Source of the DNA: Calonectria ilicicola | Taxonomy: Eukaryota; Ascomycota; Sordariomycetes; Hypocreales; Nectriaceae | Assembly: GCA_020809705.1 (NCBI GenBank) | Contig: CP085829.1 | Coordinates: forward strand, 682,001-746,000 | DNA: 64,000 nt | Direction: 5' to 3' | In this document: in pieces, positions 1-10,505 of the stretch | Numbering within the stretch: the first letter of the stretch is position 1 | How the letters are laid out: every line of letters starts with the position of its first letter | Notes under the pieces: generated by a model | What the model was told of the DNA's origin: nothing | Databases searched by the model: none | The model's input: only the letters and a program-made list of their open reading frames with translations | Position numbers and translations under genes: made by a program

Positions 1-585
1 CATGGTCGGATCATTGATTATATTGAAGAAGATTTCCTTCATTGATACCCAGGAATTTCTGTGCATGAGGCTGTCGTAGACACCATGGTATTTCTGGCGG
101 ATATAGGAAGTGAGTGATGATTGCTGCACGGCTAAAAGATAAACAAGACCACGTAATACTGCCGTGCCGTCGTTATGTTTATCATCACCCCCTTCACAGA
201 AAAAGTAAGACAGAAATTTTGGTTTCTCTGAATTTTCAAAGTCCAGATAAGATAAAATTTCATCAATGATGCCACAGAGTAGCATTGTCTTGCCCTTGCC
301 GGCGTCACCCTTGATCCAGAGCACTCTGACTTGATCATCATTGCGCCATCGCAGGAATTCTCGATTTTGAAGAATCCAGCGATAAGACTCTAGGAGGAGG
401 CCACCTTTTTTTGACTCGATACGCTCTTTGTCTTCCCTGGGGTCGGTTGATCGTAAGCTTCTAAGACACTCGTCGTGGGCGTCTTTTTCTGTCTTTGTCT
501 CCTGGTAGTTATTGATAGTTGTATTGTTCCCCACGTGCACACTCGAGCTGCCCTCGGCGTGGATGTCCCTCGACTGATTTGACAT
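1..585 (-). CDS. NACHT-domain NLR-like protein, N-terminal part (3' end beyond window)
   Basis: An open frame runs from ATG at 585 to the left edge (195 codons, no stop). It shows the usual fungal NLR layout: a short polar N-terminus rich in S, N and G (SSSVHVGNNTTINNY, residues about 13-27), the linker typical of fungal NACHT proteins (CLRSLRSTDPREDKERIE, then YRWILQN), and a Walker A P-loop, WIKGDAGKGKTM, near residue 95. After it comes the FFCEGGDD region seen in NACHT ATPases. These proteins are STAND-class ATPases that act as cytoplasmic receptors in programmed cell death and heterokaryon incompatibility; the sensor domain (usually WD40, ankyrin or TPR) lies outside the window. The start may be internal: the bases before the ATG resemble an intron end (CCTCAG), so an upstream effector exon cannot be excluded. 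It is divergent from the NLR at 1641. Confidence 0.85.
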   Translation of the reverse strand, partial: MSNQSRDIHAEGSSSVHVGNNTTINNYQETKTEKDAHDECLRSLRSTDPREDKERIESKKGGLLLESYRWILQNREFLRWRNDDQVRVLWIKGDAGKGKTMLLCGIIDEILSYLDFENSEKPKFLSYFFCEGGDDKHNDGTAVLRGLVYLLAVQQSSLTSYIRQKYHGVYDSLMHRNSWVSMKEIFFNIINDPTM

Positions 586-1640
586 TGTGCGCTGAGGGAG
601 AATCGGAAATAGAGCACCTGTGAGTGATTTTCTCGTCTTAGGCCTGGAGGTGTAGTTCGACGGAAGGACGATGTATGATTTGATGAATCTGGGAGTGCCG
701 ACGATGGATGCGAGTTGCTATAGTGGCCGCTATTCGTGTTGTTATGGAAAGAAATTTGATGATAAAATAAGTAACCCCTCCTGATCTGACTTGGCCTCAT
801 TCAGGGTACTCGGGATTCTCCGATCGGGGATTGGCCAGGGACATTCAGCTGATGCAGGCAAGTGCCCCAGGCCTTAAGGTGGCGTTTTAAGATCGAATGG
901 TATTGAAGTAGTATCATACATTTGTGCTACATCTGACTAAGATTCGGATGTCTTGCCGTGGGACAAATTCGCCTGATGGGCGTAATTGGCGAGAAGACAT
1001 GGGTGAAGGCTTGAATCATAATACAATCGTATTGCCAAGAGTCGCAATTTGTATAGAGGTTGCAGTAGAGAGGGTGTTTGCCAGGCATAGTGACTGCTAC
1101 TTCTATTTGTGATAATAAGCACTGTAATATTATTTAATTTTTATTGTTTATTTAACATAAAATATCAGTTAATAATTTTTGGTGAATTTATAATTCTGAA
1201 TCGTTTGTTAAATTTATAAAGTCAGAGCCAAAGTCTGCTAAACATTCGGGCGCCCAGCTAGTACAATACAAGGCTTGAAAGATTTTCTCCTGTGTAATGC
1301 TTTCTACTATTTCTTATTACTTAAGAAGAAAAGAAAATATAAATAAAAAATAAATAAATAAATTGAATAAATTATATTATATTATATTATTTATTATTTT
1401 AAGTAATTAAGTTCTATAACAACTCACTGGAAACCGTCATTCAGGCACAATCTTTCAGGGGTTGTATTGTTGGTGTTTGAGGCTGAGAGCCAAACATTAG
1501 CCTCAGCTTCACCAGCCCCGCATCTGGGCTTACTTTTTCGCGATCCAACTTATTCGTGTGTTCTCCCTTTTCAGTTTCTATTTTCCGTCATATTGGCGAG
1601 ATTTTGCTTGTCCTAACCGGCTTCTTATATATTTTCCGAT
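586..1640. other. Intergenic region between two divergent NLR genes, with AT-rich core
   Basis: No convincing gene. From about 1118 to 1420 the sequence is strongly AT-rich with TAAA/TTATA runs (for example the ATTAT runs near 1370-1400). It must hold the promoters of both the NACHT gene (start 585) and the PNP-NB-TPR gene (start 1641). Confidence 0.6.
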
Positions 1641-4600
1641 ATGCCCCCGTCACAGCCGTCCTGTCGAGCAGAATTTGAGATCGCGATAGTCTGTGCCCTT
1701 GAAGTTGAATATAATGCCGCATATTGCATTTTTGATGGATTCTGGCACGGCGAGAGCGCCCAGTATGGAAAGTCTCGAGGAGACTACAACCATTATACCA
1801 CAGGTTATATTGGCAGACACAATGTTGTGTTGACGCTTTTGCATATGCCGGGAAAGAGAAATGCTGCCAGCGCCGCGACCTCTCTGCGTTCTAGCTACGA
1901 AAACCTACGACTGGTTCTTCTTGTCGGCGTTTGTGGAGGCATGCCGCATAACAAGAAGGAAGAAATCTTACTCGGGGACGTCATTATTAGCAACGAGATT
2001 ATTCAGTACGATTACGGTAGACGGTATCCTGATGGATTTATTCCCAAGACGGACAGGGAAAATGCTTTGTCTCTCCCGAATACAGAAATTCGCAGCTTTC
2101 TCAAATACCTTGGGACCATGGAGGCCCGAAAGTTATTGATAAACCACACAGAAAATACACTACGACTATTGCAAACCCAAGACGCTCAATACACTTATCC
2201 GGGAGCGGACCAGGACAAACTCTACCTCTCGGAGTATCGCCACATGCACCATTCACTGGCAAGTTGTCGGTGCCGTGACTGCGTGCATAGCTCAGACCCT
2301 GTTTGTGACCTGGCGCTTGACTCTCTGTGCGACGACCTTCGGTGTAGTGACCAACACCTGGTTCCTAGAAGCAGGCTTCAGCACAGTCCAAACCCAACAA
2401 CTGGGTATGACAATGTACTTGGCAAGCCCATGATTCACATAGGAGCAATTGCATCAGGAGATACCGTTATGAAGTCCGGTCTCGACAGGGATAATATTGC
2501 CAAGCACACTGGAGCCATTGCATATGAAATGGAGGGTGCTGGTATGTGGGAAGTCGTGCCGTGCGTAGTTGTTAAGGGAGTGTGTGACTATGCGGATAGT
2601 CATAAAAACAAAGGGTGGCAGCCCTTTGCTTCCGCAACCGCTGCAGCTGTGTCAAGAGCGATTTTGGAAATTTATCTGCAGGCCGATGGACAAAATGTAT
2701 CATCCAAAACTGCAAGGAAAATTCAATCTTATTACATGATACCATTTCAGCGAAACGAAAGTTTCGTTGGCCGTGGCGAAATACTGCAACAGCTCCTTGA
2801 ACGCATATCACCACGGAATTATAATGACGGCTGCCAGCGAACAATTCTCGAGGGGCTTGGCGGCATTGGAAAAACTCAAATTGTCCTTGAAGCAATATCT
2901 CGTATCCGTGAAAGTCGTCCAGACTGCTCAATATTTTGGGTTGCTGCGATAAGTGCCATCACTTTCGAGAATGACTATTACAAAATTGGCCAGTTGCTTG
3001 GCATTGAAAGCGACACAACTAGCATTGGTACTAATGTTCAAAGAGCGCTGAGCCAAGAAGACTTAGGACAATGGATCCTGGTTGTTGATAATGCAGATGA
3101 TTTTGACGTATTATTCGGGCCTAATGGCATGGCCCAATACCTCCCAAACAGCAAAAATGGTTCAATTCTCTTTACAACGCGCAACCATCATGTTTCAATA
3201 CAACTTGAAATCGACCAAAATGATATTTACACTATTGAGAAGTTATCCGATATCGAGGCGGTAGGGATGCTTCAAAAAGTGTTGTCGGACGATCAAATGA
3301 AGAATTCGCATCGCACGAATGCACTCATCAACTACCTTGATCATCTCCCATTGGCTCTGAAACAAGCATCTATATATATTGCAAAGCACCGTATATCGAC
3401 AGCAGATTATATGGATTTATGCCAATCAAGCGATCAAACATTTATAGAGTTACTAAGCAAGGACTTCAATGATCGTGGTAGATACAAGGATATAGCAAAC
3501 CCTATAGCCACTACCTGGCTTATCTCATTCCAAAAAATTTCCAAAGCTTACCCAATAGCAGCCAAGATGTTGTCATATATTTCATTTCTTAGCGAGAAAA
3601 ATATTCCGATGGGCCTCTTAGCCCTGTCTGAGAATAAAATTGAAATGTACGAATCCATTGGCGTGTTGAAATCATATGCATTTCTTTCACAGCAACAAGA
3701 AACGCATGATTTCGACGTCCACCGGCTGGTAAGACTTGCAATGAGGAACTGGCTTGATCATAAAGGTCAGATTCAAGTCACTTATACGGCTTTGATAAAC
3801 CAATTGAACTCTTCGTTCAAATATCCTCGTCGAGAGGACAAAGAAATCTGGATCGGGCATCTTCCCCACCTGATAACTGCTATTTGTAGCGAGGTGGAAT
3901 GTGATGAAAATGAAGCATTGCGCAATCTCATTTACAAAACCACTAAAGGTTTTTTTATTTTGGGAAACTACACAGAGGCTGAAGTGCTTGATCGAAAATA
4001 TCTTCAATTGACAAAAGGTTTTTACGGCGAGGATGCGCTAGCTACTTTCGATGCAATGGACAACCTCGCGTACACTCTATTTCTCCGAGGGAAGGAAAGA
4101 GAAGCCCTCATTATTCAACAGAAGGTTTTGAAATTTTATCAAAAGACGACCGGAAGTACAAGTCAAAGATCCCTTGTAGCTATGGACAGATTATCTGACT
4201 CTCTTCAAATTCTAAACCAATTGGATAAGGCCGAGAAATTACAGCGACGATCTGTGGCGTTGCATATAAAAACCTTCGGAAAGGAAGAAGAAAATACCTT
4301 AAGGAGCATGCGAATCATGGCAGACATATTAGATAAGCAAGATGACATTGAAGAAGCCGCCAAGATACAAGAGGAAGTATTTTTTCTGTCCAAAAAAGTT
4401 CTCGGGGAAACCCACTTGAGCACTCTAATACGTATGGTTGCCCTTGGCAATTTACGAGACAGACAAGGTAAATCTGAAGTGGCCGAAAATATATTAAAAG
4501 ATGCGTTAAGTGTTCTGGAGAAGAATATTGGCGAGACTCATCCAGAAACTATCTACTGTCTTGATTCCCTTGCATTTGTAATTAAAAACCAAGGACGATT

Positions 4601-5510
4601 CGCGGAAGCAAAGAAGTTAGCATGGAAAGCAATGACTGACAATGAGAACAGTCTCGGTGATAGCCATCCAGAGACAATCCAGAGCGCACGCAACTATCTA
4701 GAGATTATTATTGCTTTAAACCAGCTCGAAGAGGCAAAGGTAATAGCCGAGAAGCTATTGGATTGCTGCACAAAAGCATTTGGAAAAAAAAATGCCGAGA
4801 CGTTGGAATCCGCGATCCAACTTTCACATGTAATCGGGCGAATGGGAAAACTGGGAAAGGCACAAATTTTGCTCAAAGAAACGATCGAGCTGCTCATGAG
4901 AGATTTTGGGAGAGAAGACCCTCTTACTCTTGGTGCTTTTCATGAAATGTCACGTTTACTAGCACGCTTAGGAAGTTTAAACGAGGCCGAGGGAATACTC
5001 TGGCAAACATTATCCGCAAGGAGAAGAAGTCTTGGACTTCAATCTCGAATAGTACTGGAAACTATGAATGATCTTGCCAGTGTTCTATTACAGAGAGGAA
5101 AAGTCAACGAGTCAGCATCAATGCAATTGGAAACATGGGACCTGTGCAAGAAACATTTGGGAAAAGGGTACCAGCTGACGATTCAAAGCATAACCAATTT
5201 TGCTGTTATACTTGAGCGACTAGGACAACTTCAAGAGGCGATGAATCTGTTGAAGTACACACTGGAAGTGCGCAGGAGGTGTGTTGGGGATGAACATATT
5301 GATACAATTGTTAACTTAAATAATCTTGCAGTTGTATTTGAGCGGCTGGGGAGGTTTATTGAAGCCGAAGAATTTCAGACGAAGGCATTTCTAGCAGTTA
5401 GAAAATTACTCGGCAAGTACCACCCGGACGCTATTGCTATTAAAAATAATCTTGTAAACATCCTCCGCAAGCAGGATAAGTACAGAGAAATACTGTTACT
5501 GGAAAAATAG
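1641..5510 (+). CDS. NLR-like protein: PNP_UDP effector - NB-ARC - TPR
   Basis: A single uninterrupted 1,289-codon frame. Residues about 12-340 form a nucleoside-phosphorylase-like domain (LLVGVCGGMP, GDVIISNEIIQYDYGRRYP, GAIASGDTVMKSG, AYEMEGAGMWE). An NB-ARC/STAND ATPase follows, with P-loop GLGGIGKTQ near residue 404, Walker B ILVVDNAD and sensor SILFTTRN. The C-terminal half from about residue 755 is an array of roughly ten degenerate ~42-residue TPRs of the kinesin-light-chain type (LGETHPETI, GRFAEAKKL). This architecture is a known class of fungal NLRs in which the PNP domain is the N-terminal effector, probably acting on a nucleoside or nucleotide, and the TPRs sense a ligand. The TPR units are well diverged, so there is no sign of recent repeat amplification. 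It is intact and intronless, and divergent from the NACHT gene at 1-585. Confidence 0.93.
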   Translation: MPPSQPSCRAEFEIAIVCALEVEYNAAYCIFDGFWHGESAQYGKSRGDYNHYTTGYIGRHNVVLTLLHMPGKRNAASAATSLRSSYENLRLVLLVGVCGGMPHNKKEEILLGDVIISNEIIQYDYGRRYPDGFIPKTDRENALSLPNTEIRSFLKYLGTMEARKLLINHTENTLRLLQTQDAQYTYPGADQDKLYLSEYRHMHHSLASCRCRDCVHSSDPVCDLALDSLCDDLRCSDQHLVPRSRLQHSPNPTTGYDNVLGKPMIHIGAIASGDTVMKSGLDRDNIAKHTGAIAYEMEGAGMWEVVPCVVVKGVCDYADSHKNKGWQPFASATAAAVSRAILEIYLQADGQNVSSKTARKIQSYYMIPFQRNESFVGRGEILQQLLERISPRNYNDGCQRTILEGLGGIGKTQIVLEAISRIRESRPDCSIFWVAAISAITFENDYYKIGQLLGIESDTTSIGTNVQRALSQEDLGQWILVVDNADDFDVLFGPNGMAQYLPNSKNGSILFTTRNHHVSIQLEIDQNDIYTIEKLSDIEAVGMLQKVLSDDQMKNSHRTNALINYLDHLPLALKQASIYIAKHRISTADYMDLCQSSDQTFIELLSKDFNDRGRYKDIANPIATTWLISFQKISKAYPIAAKMLSYISFLSEKNIPMGLLALSENKIEMYESIGVLKSYAFLSQQQETHDFDVHRLVRLAMRNWLDHKGQIQVTYTALINQLNSSFKYPRREDKEIWIGHLPHLITAICSEVECDENEALRNLIYKTTKGFFILGNYTEAEVLDRKYLQLTKGFYGEDALATFDAMDNLAYTLFLRGKEREALIIQQKVLKFYQKTTGSTSQRSLVAMDRLSDSLQILNQLDKAEKLQRRSVALHIKTFGKEEENTLRSMRIMADILDKQDDIEEAAKIQEEVFFLSKKVLGETHLSTLIRMVALGNLRDRQGKSEVAENILKDALSVLEKNIGETHPETIYCLDSLAFVIKNQGRFAEAKKLAWKAMTDNENSLGDSHPETIQSARNYLEIIIALNQLEEAKVIAEKLLDCCTKAFGKKNAETLESAIQLSHVIGRMGKLGKAQILLKETIELLMRDFGREDPLTLGAFHEMSRLLARLGSLNEAEGILWQTLSARRRSLGLQSRIVLETMNDLASVLLQRGKVNESASMQLETWDLCKKHLGKGYQLTIQSITNFAVILERLGQLQEAMNLLKYTLEVRRRCVGDEHIDTIVNLNNLAVVFERLGRFIEAEEFQTKAFLAVRKLLGKYHPDAIAIKNNLVNILRKQDKYREILLLEK

Positions 5511-5774
5511 AATATTATGACGAGTTTTAACGACATAATCTTTCAATTATTACTTATAGAACTTTATTGGCTAGAGTGTTGATGCAGTAAAAGTTTGTAC
5601 CATACAGTAGAGTCTGGCAGGACGAGGTCGGCTTCTAATCCTTTCATGAGCCATGACTAACCAACTTCAATTGTATATTGCATGAGGTGTCGTATGTGAT
5701 GCATAAGTGCGATACATGTTCCAGTTATTGACCTGGTGAAGGGCTGAGCCGCTCATCCCAACAAGCCTGACCAC

Positions 5775-6413
5775 TCATCCCTGCTCACCCTTTGGAAGAC
5801 CCAAGCTGGATAGTGGGGGCAAGAGAGGAACACTTTCTGTAGGAGGGCTGTTCCATTCCAAGATGGGAGTTGGAGGACCAGCAGCCAGCTTGCTAATCGA
5901 CGGTGTCCGTGATACAATATCCCTAAGCCTGTCCCGTTCATCTCGGTAAAAGTCGCGTTCCTCCATTATTTTCTTCATCTCCCGTTCGGTTTCCCGCTTC
6001 TGTTCAAGCAGTTCTTGCACTTCTTTCGTCAACACACGCTTCTTTTTGAGCTTGCAGCTCACAGACACTGTGCTCCGCCGGCGTTGTTTGACAGCTCTTG
6101 AAATTGCCGGCGTGTACTCCACTTGCACAGCTATTGGGGAATAATTGCCAGGAGGGGTGATGGGGTCCTGAAAAGTGACGGGAATGGGCATTGCGACACC
6201 AAAGCTGTGTCGGCGTAACATCTCAGTCCAGGGATCAGACAGCACGGCCCGGGGTGGTTGCGCCGGTGTCATCCCAGGAGGAGCTGAAGCTCGGACCGAG
6301 TCGGTGGCTGGAGGAGTTCTTCGGTCGGTGGAATTCTTCGGATCAAATTGGGCAGGGCGGCGGTGATTGTTTGGATCGGCCATTTCTGTGGCTTTGGGCA
6401 AAAGAGACAGCAC
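5775..6413 (-). CDS. Basic coiled-coil protein, bZIP-like, function unknown
   Basis: A 212-codon frame. The first ~100 residues are low-complexity and proline/threonine-rich. Then comes a basic stretch (KQRRR ... KLKKKR, about residues 110-128) followed by a long highly charged helix (EVQELLEQKRETEREMKKI, then ERDFYRDERDRLRDIV) of about 45 residues. A basic patch next to a coiled coil resembles a bZIP, but the invariant N-x7-R of the basic region is not clear, so I do not call it a transcription factor. The tail is proline-rich. Translation may start instead at the second Met (6383, MADPNNHRR). No intron is needed. Confidence 0.6.
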   Translation of the reverse strand: MLSLLPKATEMADPNNHRRPAQFDPKNSTDRRTPPATDSVRASAPPGMTPAQPPRAVLSDPWTEMLRRHSFGVAMPIPVTFQDPITPPGNYSPIAVQVEYTPAISRAVKQRRRSTVSVSCKLKKKRVLTKEVQELLEQKRETEREMKKIMEERDFYRDERDRLRDIVSRTPSISKLAAGPPTPILEWNSPPTESVPLLPPLSSLGLPKGEQG

Positions 6414-7213
6414 CGATCGCTTTTTGAAGATGGGAGATGGATATCAAAATTTGGATCTCATACTGTGATGTGGCGTCGTCAGTTTAACGTCCCTTGTCCG
6501 GAGTGAGACCAAATCAATCAATATAGCTTGACTTACCTGTTCATTTTGATGGCAGCAGACCAAAGTCAACCAGCCTTATTTACATGCCCTGGCTGTCCAG
6601 GCCGTTGGTTGGCCCAGCCCCTCACCTGACCGACGGGCAGCCCCATAAGATCCCTGTTGATGATCTTCCAATTGGTTCGAGGCCGCTCGCAGTGACCAAC
6701 GCGCGACTCAGTGCTGGTGCCAACACATCAGGATGGCCCACTAAGAGGCCCGTTAAGAGGCCCGTCGTCACGGCCTTTTCACTCCCAAACCCTTCATCCT
6801 CACGGAGCGCGCGGCATCATTTTTTGCGGTTATCAAGGATAAACGTCCTCGTGCCAAGTCAAAACCTTCCGCCAATACAAGTTCATATCCCATGACCGTG
6901 ACTGGTACTCCGCTCGACCCACTTTCTTTACGGTCGGCAGAGGGCAAAGGTACATTTTTTTTTGCTGGTATCAGATCCAAGATGTCCATAAAACTTCATG
7001 TTTGGTCTCGGTCATCTAGCTCATCGTGTGATGCGTATGTGGACTATATTGGATTGGGCGTATCTTGTCTGCATGCACCGCAGTGATGTATTGACTCTTT
7101 TTCGGGAGTATGAGGTGCAGCGTTCTTGAGCTTGAAGCGTGGTCAGACGGGTCATATAAGAGACGATACAAGTAGTGATGCCAGAAAGTGTCTTGTTTCA
7201 TTCTCTTAAATAG
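6414..7213. other. Intergenic, no gene seen
   Basis: Only short overlapping frames on both strands with no recognisable protein. It lies upstream of the coiled-coil gene (minus strand) and downstream of the SRPK-like kinase. Confidence 0.5.
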
Positions 7214-8584
7214 TCATTCTCCACCCCAAGCATCTATCCACGGATGGCGCAGGAAAGTCTCAACAGACGGACGCTCTAAGGGATCGATATTCATCATCAT
7301 TCGCAAAAAGGAAGCAAATTCTTCCCGAGCTTCCTCCTTGAGACCTGGCATCACCAGTTCTGAGGATAAGGCAGGTCGCCACAGGGGTCTTGGATTCTTA
7401 ATATGTCCTTCACCATCAAAGCACTCTTCGACAATGTGCTTCCTTCCCTTCTCAAGCAATCTTTTCGGGAAGGGTCCAAAAGTTAGCACTATCTCGTGCA
7501 GGTGTGATTTGAGATCATAATGACCATCGGGAGGGACCATCCCGCTAAACAGCCGCATGGAGCGGAAAACTTCATGGATAACAGCGCCAAGGTTCCACCA
7601 ATCAGTCTGTTCGTCCCAGGGGGCTCCAAGAAGGACCTCTGGGGCACGGAGAGCAACCGACTGGATGTTCTCGCAGAGGTGCTTTGTTTTCCAACTAGCT
7701 ACTCCCCAATCACCTAAGCAAAAATTATTTTCGCTCATATCTTTACCTTGTTCTCTGTTAAAATAGAAGCTGCGAAGCGGCCAGGACAGGACCGGAGTGT
7801 ATCTTTTCTCTGCTCTATTCTGTTTAGGTTTTGGAACGTGAACAAGATACCCGGATTCAATCAAGGAATGGTCACGAATCCTGACAAAGGCGTTGTCGGG
7901 CTTGATATCTAAGAAGAAATTCGTTAGCTGAGTAATCAAGCCACAGAGAGTAAAGTACCTGTGTGAATGACACCATGGGAATGAGCATAATACAGTGCGA
8001 TAAAAAGCTGGATAGTAATTTTTCGCATGATATAATAGGGCACTTGGCATTCTTTGAACCAGGCGCCAAAGCTTTGAAGGGTCTCGCCCATGAGCTCAAA
8101 CACAAGGCACACATGCAAGCCATTCGGTCCTTGGTGCTGAAAATCATCAACCAAATGACAGATGCAGTCGTAGCCTGTGGTGGGATCCCCTTTTCGCAGA
8201 TGCATTAATATTTCTTTCTCAAATGTATCATGGCCCTGGCCATAGCACTCGGCACTCAAGACTTTGAGGGCTCTGTAAGTGATCTCGGGTCCCGCATTAC
8301 TGGTGGGTATTAACGCAGGCTTGCTAACGAAGAAGGAGGCAGCCTTACATGTTTTTTAGATCCTTGACTAGCCATACAGTAGAATAGACGCCATATCCAA
8401 TCTTGTTGAGGACCTCATACCGGTTATTAAAGACATCACCAACGTAGACAGGATGAAAGCCCCCTGGGCGGTACACAGCGGTTCCCTCTTCAACACCCTT
8501 GCCCCCATCCTCATCGTGGATAGTGGAGGGGGCAAGTTGGTCTGGAGAGGCTTGTTCATCTGGCGGGGAGGGCCTGGAATCCAT
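7214..8584 (-). CDS. SRPK-like serine/threonine protein kinase
   Basis: Three exons on the minus strand: 8584-8349, 8272-7959 and 7908-7214, giving 414 aa; introns of 76 and 50 bp have GT-AG ends and keep phase. Motifs in order: glycine loop IGYGVYSTVW (about 62-71), the ATP lysine in NIALKVLSAE, catalytic loop HTDIKPDN (about 182-189) built across the second splice junction, and LGDWGVASW in place of DFG. APE appears as RAPEVLLG, and the C-lobe ends in RPSVETFLRHPW. The IHTDIKPDN loop, the NIALKVL start and the short insert between lobes are typical of the fungal SRPK family, which phosphorylates SR-type splicing and mRNA-export proteins. DWG replaces the DLG usual in SRPKs but keeps the metal-binding Asp, so the enzyme is probably active. 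Confidence 0.9.
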
Positions 8585-9733
8585 TTCTGTGCTTAGATCT
8601 TTGGCTTTGGCCCTTCTTTCGATGATGTCGTATTTGCACCGCCTCCAGCGAATGTCGGTGTTGGTTGTGTCGGATGGGATAATGCCTCAGGCAGCAGTGG
8701 GACTATTCCCAATGCCACATTGCCACATTGCCACATGGCGAGGCCAAGTTGTGCCCAGGCATTTAACCGCATTTATGGAGGCTGAACAGAACATCTGACC
8801 ACCCCCTGACAATCATATTAGTTGTGATCTGCAGCACGGGCGTTGTAGATTTATGTTTCAGTTGATTTCTCGGCTCGTGGTGTCGTGAAGTAGTGCGAGC
8901 ACTAAGGGCCACAATGTCTTAAAATTTGTTTTCGGTTGGAATCAACTAATTACCAATAAGAGATGAACACAATAGAAGGATACAGCCTCCACAAATCCTT
9001 ATCACACCTATTTGAGCACTCGAATTATTTCTGTAATGTTTTATTGAAGAATACTATGGAGATAACTGGGTCGTGTGGCTGGTAGGCTTCAACGTCATAT
9101 ATTTACCAGTTTAACCGGTTTTTTGACACCGGATTCAATTTCATCTCATGCCGAGGACTGCACTGTGAAAAGAAGATCTCTGAAGACTGAATTCTACTTT
9201 GCGCTAATTTACTGAGTTTTGCGCCAAGTTATTGAGTTGAATGGCCTTACAGAGATGAGTCGAGACCAAATGCTGATGGGGCCATACGCAGTCTACTTTG
9301 ATGAGGCCTATTTTCGCTTTCTTCGTACCGAACCAATCGTGCATTCACTGTCGCCCAACATCAAATATGCAAGCACTAATTCTCATCGACTATTTTGGTA
9401 GTCTTGCTAATTTAGCTTTGATCTAGCTAGGTTTTAGCGACTATGATCTGCTTTTGCCCCCGAACAACTTCCCAAGTTTGGTCTAGTGACGCTTATTTTA
9501 AGTAGCAGCCCTGCTGTGCGACTCGATTTTCCCCGCTATCGAGCCAGCCATTGCCTGTTGGAATTGAACCATGGCGAGAGCCTGCTGACAAAACATTAGT
9601 GCTTACACTTTTCGAGCGGTGCACTATAAAAATGCCTTGCTGCTGCCGATTTCAGCCTTGACAGATTTTGGATTTCTTAAAACGCAGCATCAATCAGCAC
9701 TACACTCAGCCACAGGCTCGTGATTTTTTCAAC
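8585..9733. other. Intergenic, no gene seen
   Basis: About 1.15 kb with no frame resembling a protein family. It contains the promoters of the divergent kinase (8584, minus) and the small conserved gene (9734, plus); a TATA-like stretch (CACTATAAAAATG) lies near 9621. Confidence 0.45.
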
Positions 9734-10238
9734 ATGGCCAGCCCCGTACCCATAATTTTGTGTGGCAAAACGGAGCAAATCGGCAGGGGGGTGATTGAGG
9801 GGCTGAAGCCAGAATACGAGGGTGAGTGGACACGACACGCAATAAATATCGACAAACCAGCTGCAGAGTACTAAGCCACCGGAACTAGTGGTGCACTTTG
9901 TCCAATCTCCTGAAACTGGTATTGCGGAAATTCCTGCGGTGTTGGCGGGCAAAGCTCCGGAGACCAAGGGAAGCGAGATTGGGTCCGGTAACTTTGCGAA
10001 TGGTGCCAAAGCTATTGTCCTCGGCGGAGCCTTTGACGAGGAAACAATTTCGTCCATGCGGGAAGTCATCGCAAAAACTGCTCAAGTGCCATGGTTAAGA
10101 CACGACGGCTCTAAACCAGCACCGCCTTTGGGGCCCGAGTATGGCAAGGCAATGGTGGCGAGAGTCAGGGAGACTTTGGGGGAGCTCCAGGCGTCCGAAA
10201 AGCTGGATGGCACTGTGGGAGACATTTTTTGGTACTGA
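9734..10238 (+). CDS. Conserved fungal protein of unknown function (145 aa)
   Basis: Exons 9734-9821 and 9889-10238, joined over a 67-bp GT-AG intron (branch-like CTAAG near 9871), give 145 aa: an N-terminal strand PIILCGKTEQIG, then VVHFVQSPETGIAEIP, then GAKAIVLGGAFDEE, then RVRETLGEL and a terminal IFWY. The opening strand-glycine-loop pattern and the central IVLGG strand suggest a small Rossmann-like alpha/beta fold. I recognise it as a small fungal protein type often annotated only as hypothetical. The start is the first ATG of the exon that gives the strand (MASPVP); an upstream in-frame start at 9668 would add 22 unlikely residues. Confidence 0.75.
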
Positions 10239-10505
10239 TTAGATTATAATGAGTGCATCTGTCTGGGATCAGATCTCCGAGGTGCAGCGATAATAAATTA
10301 TTCAGAAAAAAAAATATATTTGCCTATTTTACAAATTTTCTTCCCTCGCCCGTTATACAATCACCAAAAGACCATTCGCTAATTCATGAGTATAGCCAAC
10401 AACAAGCCGTGCGCCAGCGGCTTCTCCCAAACGATGCACCACTCATAATGACCCTACTTGATCCCATTTTAAGTCGTAATTATTTTGTATTAGATTCTTT
10501 GTCAT

